Part shown: positions 15,353 through 18,481 of the stretch, in pieces | How the letters are laid out: each line of letters starts with the position of its first letter | Position numbering within the stretch: position 1 is the first letter of the stretch | Assembly: GCA_030620115.1 (NCBI GenBank) | Contig: JAUXFG010000072.1 | Coordinates: forward strand, 1 to 18,481 | From: Candidatus Fermentibacterota bacterium | GTDB taxonomy: Bacteria; JAFGKV01 | Direction: 5' to 3' | DNA length: 18,481 bases | The notes under the pieces: generated by a model | The model's database searches: none | Seen by the model: only the letters and a program-made list of their open reading frames with translations | Told to the model about the DNA's origin: nothing | Position numbers and translations under genes: made by a program

Positions 15353-16105
15353 ATGAGCCTGATTGATGAGTTCACGAAGAAGAGCCCGGGGCATTTGCCC
15401 TCGGGGAGGCAGACGAGAATTGTGGTGCTCACAGGGGCGGGCATCAGCGCCGAGTCCGGTCTCCCTACATTCCGTGGGGCCGGAGGACTCTGGGAAGGGC
15501 AGCCGGTGGAGCAGGTGGCCACGCCCGAGGCCTTTGCGCGGAATTCCGAAAGCGTGTGGCGTTTCTACAATCTCCGTCGCAAGGCCCTGAAAGAGGTCGA
15601 GCCAAACGATGCCCACAGAGCGCTTGTTGATCTTGAGCGTTACCTGTCAGAAGACTCATTCACCCTCATCACCCAGAATGTAGATGATCTTCACCAGAGG
15701 GCGGGAAGCAAGAGAGTACTGCCCATGCACGGCGAGTTGCGCAAAGTGCGCTGTACCCGATGTCGCCGAATCACCGAACGCACGGATGAGCTCGGGGAGC
15801 TGCCCACATGTGCATGTGGGGGGATGTTGAGGCCGCATGTGGTGTGGTTCGGTGAGATCCCATTGTACTTAGAGGAAGCTGCGACCGCGCTACGCAGGGC
15901 CAATGTATTCCTCTCCATCGGCACCAGCGGTTCAGTGTATCCCGCAGCCGCATTCGTGACGGCAGCCAGGGAGGCAGGGGCAGTCACCATGTGGTCGAAT
16001 CTCGAGGATCCTCCCGGGTTCGCACACTGGGATGTATTCTATCGCGGGCCGGCGGCCACGGCAATACCCCAATTGGTGGATGTGTGGACATCGGGCCCGA
16101 AGTAA
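15353..16105 (+). CDS. cobB: NAD-dependent protein deacylase, class III sirtuin (CobB type)
   Basis: 250 residues; removes acyl groups from protein lysines using NAD+. Seen: the NAD-binding motif GAGISAESGLPTFRG (28-42), GLWEG, TQNVDDLHQRAGS (108-119), catalytic H126 in PMHGEL, and a four-cysteine zinc site C134, C137, C153 and C155. Y72 and R75 in FYNLRR form the Tyr-x-x-Arg pair that marks class III sirtuins with preference for succinyl or malonyl lysine, so desuccinylase activity is likely. The start is taken at ATG 15353 with GGAGGA 9 nt upstream; earlier ATGs in the same frame (15275, 15323) lie in or close to the tRNA-Ser promoter region. It is divergent from tRNA-Ser, and no acyl-CoA or acetate gene is adjacent. 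Confidence 0.93.
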   Translation: MSLIDEFTKKSPGHLPSGRQTRIVVLTGAGISAESGLPTFRGAGGLWEGQPVEQVATPEAFARNSESVWRFYNLRRKALKEVEPNDAHRALVDLERYLSEDSFTLITQNVDDLHQRAGSKRVLPMHGELRKVRCTRCRRITERTDELGELPTCACGGMLRPHVVWFGEIPLYLEEAATALRRANVFLSIGTSGSVYPAAAFVTAAREAGAVTMWSNLEDPPGFAHWDVFYRGPAATAIPQLVDVWTSGPK

Positions 16106-16156
16106 AAAGCCTGGTCTTCTTACGGCATTCCCGATCCCCTCTCTTCGTCTGCTGCG

Positions 16157-16400
16157 ATGTGTGCTGAGCAACACCCGGAAGAGTCCGGGGCGAGGGCGTA
16201 TGAGGTCAAAGACGTTCAGTACCTCTTGGCCGACAGATACATCCTTCGGGACGTATCGTTTGAGGCGCTGTGCGGAGAGAGTATCGTGGTGGCGGGGCCA
16301 TCCGGTTCAGGGAAGAGTAGCTGCTCTTCTTGGGGCTGAGGGCTTGCGCAACGGCGATATCCACTGTGTCTGGAGGATTGGAAAGGAACGAAGAGAATGA
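16157..16400 (+). pseudogene. Remnant of an ABC transporter ATP-binding gene
   Basis: From about 16194 one frame reads AYEVKDVQYLLADRYILRDV, followed by SFEALCGESIVVAGPSGSGKSS: the N-terminal strands and Walker A of an ABC ATPase. It is stopped by a TGA at 16337-16339 right after Walker A. Continuation is visible in a neighbouring frame as AALLGAEGLRNGDI, which resembles the residues that normally follow Walker A, and then similarity ends. No signature motif, Walker B or H-loop exists downstream; the M28 peptidase gene begins at 16397. So this is a frameshifted and truncated fragment of about 80 residues. A short expressed protein is unlikely, as no ribosome binding site precedes ATG 16157. 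Confidence 0.7.
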
Positions 16401-17599
16401 TTTCCGCTGTATTGTCACTGTGTTTTTGCGGTGTTTTGTTTCCTTCCCTTTTATCGTCTCCCCAGGATGTCGAGGCTCGCCTTAGAGGACATGTGTATTC
16501 CTTGGCAGCCGATTCCATGGAGGGGCGTGGCATACGGACCGATGGTATCCACTCCGCGGAGCGCTATATTCTTGATCAGATTATGGCAATGGGTCTCTGC
16601 CCCCTATTTCCGTGGGGGCAGTCCGATTCTTTTCCAGGACCTGAAGCGAGACCTTTGGTCAATATCCTGGCAAGTCTTCCGGAGGACGATCACACCAGAG
16701 AGCTCGTCCTGTTGACGGCCCACTATGATCATCTCGGACTCACTGAACCGGATTCGTGTGGCCGGCGCGTGTCGTACAATGGAGCGCATGATAATGCATC
16801 CGGCGTGGCGATGGTTCTCGAGGCGGCCAGGATCCTCATGTATGAGGAAGTCCCGAGAAGAACCGTAGGGTTTGTTTTCTTCAGTGGAGAAGAGGAGGGG
16901 CTTTGGGGTTCGCGACATTTTGCGCCAACGATGCGTATACGTGGGAGAGAAGTCTTCGCCGTGGTGAACGTGGATGCAGTGGGACATCTTGGGAGCGGGG
17001 CGCTACTGACTGTTGGGTTGCAAGGACAGGCAGTCCTGGATAGCCTTGTGGCGGGAGCACTCCATGAACATGGGATACACGTGGAGCGCACGCCGAGGAG
17101 CTACGCAAGTGGCGACCATGCGCCGTTCTTGGAGCTCGGCATACCAGCGTTCATGATTACCACGGGGCCTCATCCCCTGATGAATTCTCCCGGAGACGCC
17201 CCAGAGACATTGGATTACTCGGGCATGCATATCCTGACAGAAGCGGTTGTTTGTTTGGTCATGGATCTTGCGGACCTGACAGCATGTCTCGAAGAACCTC
17301 CTCCTCCTGAGCAGATCCCGCCACCGAGTCGCGGCAAGAAGGCGCGGTTTGGCATTGTGCCCGATTTTACCTTCCAGGGCGAGGGGGTGAGAGCACAGGC
17401 CGTGGTCCCCGATTCTCCCGCGGAGTTGGCTGGGGTCCAACCTGGGGATGTGATTAGGTCCATTGGGGATTATCATGTGGCAAGTCTCAAGGATTTGGCT
17501 TGGGCTCTTCGGGAACATGATCCGGGGACAGAGGTTGTGGTGCTGCTCCAGAGGGGTGGTGAGCAGCGGGTTCTCACTGTCACGCTTGCGGCAAGATAG
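16397..17599 (+). CDS. Exported M28-family metallopeptidase with C-terminal PDZ domain
   Basis: 400 residues with an N-terminal hydrophobic signal-like segment (MISAVLSLCFCGVLFPSLLS). M28 zinc aminopeptidase motifs: H109 and D111 in AHYDHLG, bridging D132 in HDNASG, catalytic and metal glutamates E165/E166 in SGEEEGLWGS, and D193 in NVDAVG. The last metal histidine, normally in a YHTPxD-like segment, reads MNSPGD, so Asn263 stands where His is expected. Activity may be altered or the ligand supplied elsewhere. After a proline-rich linker (300-310) comes a PDZ domain (about 318-398) with SPAELAGVQPGDVIRSIG. Such proteins act in the periplasm or outside the cell on peptides. The ATG overlaps the end of the ABC remnant; AAAGGA lies upstream. 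Confidence 0.88.
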   Translation: MISAVLSLCFCGVLFPSLLSSPQDVEARLRGHVYSLAADSMEGRGIRTDGIHSAERYILDQIMAMGLCPLFPWGQSDSFPGPEARPLVNILASLPEDDHTRELVLLTAHYDHLGLTEPDSCGRRVSYNGAHDNASGVAMVLEAARILMYEEVPRRTVGFVFFSGEEEGLWGSRHFAPTMRIRGREVFAVVNVDAVGHLGSGALLTVGLQGQAVLDSLVAGALHEHGIHVERTPRSYASGDHAPFLELGIPAFMITTGPHPLMNSPGDAPETLDYSGMHILTEAVVCLVMDLADLTACLEEPPPPEQIPPPSRGKKARFGIVPDFTFQGEGVRAQAVVPDSPAELAGVQPGDVIRSIGDYHVASLKDLAWALREHDPGTEVVVLLQRGGEQRVLTVTLAAR

Positions 17600-17657
17600 T
17601 CCGTGACGCGCGGATCTCCGGTGGTGATTCCCGTGTGGCACGGTCTATGCGTTAATG

Positions 17658-17686
17658 TTGACAGGAACCAACGCACACGCTACACT
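17658..17686 (+). promoter_or_regulatory. Sigma70-like promoter of the small exported protein
   Basis: Perfect TTGACA (17658-17663), exactly 17 bp, then TACACT (17681-17686; 4 of 6 to consensus). Predicted start near 17693, about 27 nt before the ATG at 17720. It begins a separate unit after the M28 gene. Confidence 0.65.
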
Positions 17687-17719
17687 GTATCATGAGTGAG
17701 ATGACGGAGGGAGCAGAAG

Positions 17720-17971
17720 ATGTACTCAGTGCTTATGATTCTTATACTACTCATGCCTACTGGTGGTGCGAAGCACGACACACATGCCGTGCCTGTGCCC
17801 AAGAGACTGCCCCCCGTGACCATGCGGGCTGACAGCAGCGAGACGACCGGAAAGCTTGCCAAGGCCCTCCAGCGGCTCCAAGCCGGCGAAGACCAGCAAG
17901 CGCCGAAAGCTCGATATCGTCTTGTGCAACTCCTGGGCGGGAAGCTCACCGCCCGGGTGCGCAATCCCTGA
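17720..17971 (+). CDS. Small hypothetical protein with N-terminal hydrophobic segment
   Basis: 83 residues, not recognised. The first 12-15 residues (MYSVLMILILLMPTGG) are hydrophobic, suggesting a signal or membrane anchor; the rest is polar and basic, with a possible helix KLAKALQRLQAG and the tail RYRLVQLLGGKL. Support for it being real: GGAGGGAG just upstream (17707-17713) and a good promoter 34 bp before the ATG. A GGGCGG/CCGCCC inverted pair near the end of the gene (about 17936-17957) could form a hairpin. Against: short, no family match that I know. The GYD gene follows 73 bp later and could share the transcript. Confidence 0.55.
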   Translation: MYSVLMILILLMPTGGAKHDTHAVPVPKRLPPVTMRADSSETTGKLAKALQRLQAGEDQQAPKARYRLVQLLGGKLTARVRNP

Positions 17972-18044
17972 TCCAAATGCCTTTGTACGGCGTGGCCATA
18001 TGGATTTACTCGATCCAATGATCTCGTAGGGGAAGGAGGGACCA

Positions 18045-18341
18045 ATGCCGACCTACGTACTCATGACCAAGCTCGGCCCTGATCTCGCGAAGGAGATGAA
18101 GCACCGGCGGGAGATCGGCAAGGAATGGAAGAAGAAGGTGAAGGAGCTTTGCCCGAGCATCAAGTTTCAGGCGCATTACGCACTTTTGGGGGCCTATGAT
18201 TTCCTGGACATCTTCGAGGCCGACAATGAAGAAGATGCCATGATGGTTTCCATGATAAGCCGAGCATCAGGCGCTGTAAGCGCGGAGAGCATGACGGCCA
18301 TACCGTATTCACGGTTTCTCGAGCTGGCAGAGACAGTCTAG
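18045..18341 (+). CDS. GYD-domain protein
   Basis: 98 residues with the features of the GYD family: MPTYVLMTKLGPD at the start, the name-giving segment LLGAYDFLDIFEADNEEDA in the middle (GAYD here), and the terminal SAESMTAIPYSRFLEL. These are small ferredoxin-like alpha/beta proteins of unknown function, probably dimeric and cytoplasmic. The ATG has an AAGGAGGG site 4 nt upstream, one of the best in the window. No partner gene is evident; the preceding small exported-protein gene is on the same strand. Confidence 0.85.
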   Translation: MPTYVLMTKLGPDLAKEMKHRREIGKEWKKKVKELCPSIKFQAHYALLGAYDFLDIFEADNEEDAMMVSMISRASGAVSAESMTAIPYSRFLELAETV

Positions 18342-18371
18342 TACCGCGTCTCAGAGGTTCTGTCACTGGCA

Positions 18372-18481
18372 ATTCTAGCGAAACTGCGCCTCAAACCGAC
18401 GAGCGATGATGCCGTGGCGCATTGATTGAGGCGCAGCGATACTGGTTGCTGGTCACTGGATACTGGATGGAACCCGGAGTC
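18372..18481 (-). repeat. 110-bp dispersed repeat, right copy, inverted (reaches window edge)
   Basis: Reverse complement of 13672-13781 with three substitutions. One substitution breaks the outermost base pair of the internal inverted arms, leaving 11 paired bases. It begins 30 bp after the GYD stop and continues to the last base, so its far boundary is not visible. Confidence 0.85.

Overview
This looks like chromosomal sequence of a bacterium that I cannot place to a phylum, probably an uncultured lineage. Reasons for bacterial chromosome: strong GGAGG-type ribosome binding sites, sigma70-like promoters, tRNA genes with encoded CCA, a diaminopimelate (DAP) gene, and an alpha2-type glycyl-tRNA synthetase. 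Base composition looks moderately GC-rich and even. No phage, plasmid, transposase or CRISPR genes are visible.

Left edge, minus strand: the first two thirds of a coiled-coil zinc-ribbon protein (COG1579/CT398 type, cut by the window edge) and tRNA-Val(CAC) with its own promoter. Next, on the plus strand, comes a compact run: a MalK/UgpC-type ABC ATPase with no permease nearby, an S66 LD-carboxypeptidase, a NagZ-like family 3 glycosidase, a MEMO-family protein and diaminopimelate epimerase (dapF). LdcA-like, NagZ-like and DapF enzymes fit peptidoglycan turnover, muropeptide recycling and DAP supply, so this is probably a cell-wall recycling operon.

A well-formed promoter (TTGACA, 17 bp, TAGGCT with a TG extension) then starts a new unit: a short possible leader ORF, a histidine kinase with a degenerate receiver-like N-terminus, and the most unusual gene of the window. 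That gene encodes a 640-residue response regulator in which a canonical receiver is fused to the AAA+ domain III of DnaA. It has no DnaA domains I or IV, and it ends in an unassigned alpha/beta domain resembling a degenerate small GTPase. The position of the DnaA arginine finger is occupied by glutamate. A dihydropyrimidinase/hydantoinase-family amidohydrolase and a secreted subtilisin-family protease follow on the same strand, ending at a strong hairpin.

The right part (about 13.5-18.5 kb) holds glycyl-tRNA synthetase, tRNA-Ser(TGA) on the minus strand, a class III sirtuin, a decayed ABC-ATPase fragment, a secreted M28 peptidase with a PDZ domain and a substituted metal-ligand position, a small exported-looking protein behind its own promoter, and a GYD-domain protein. 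This segment is bracketed by two inverted copies of a 110-bp repeat (107/110 identical), one in the glyS leader and one at the window's right edge.
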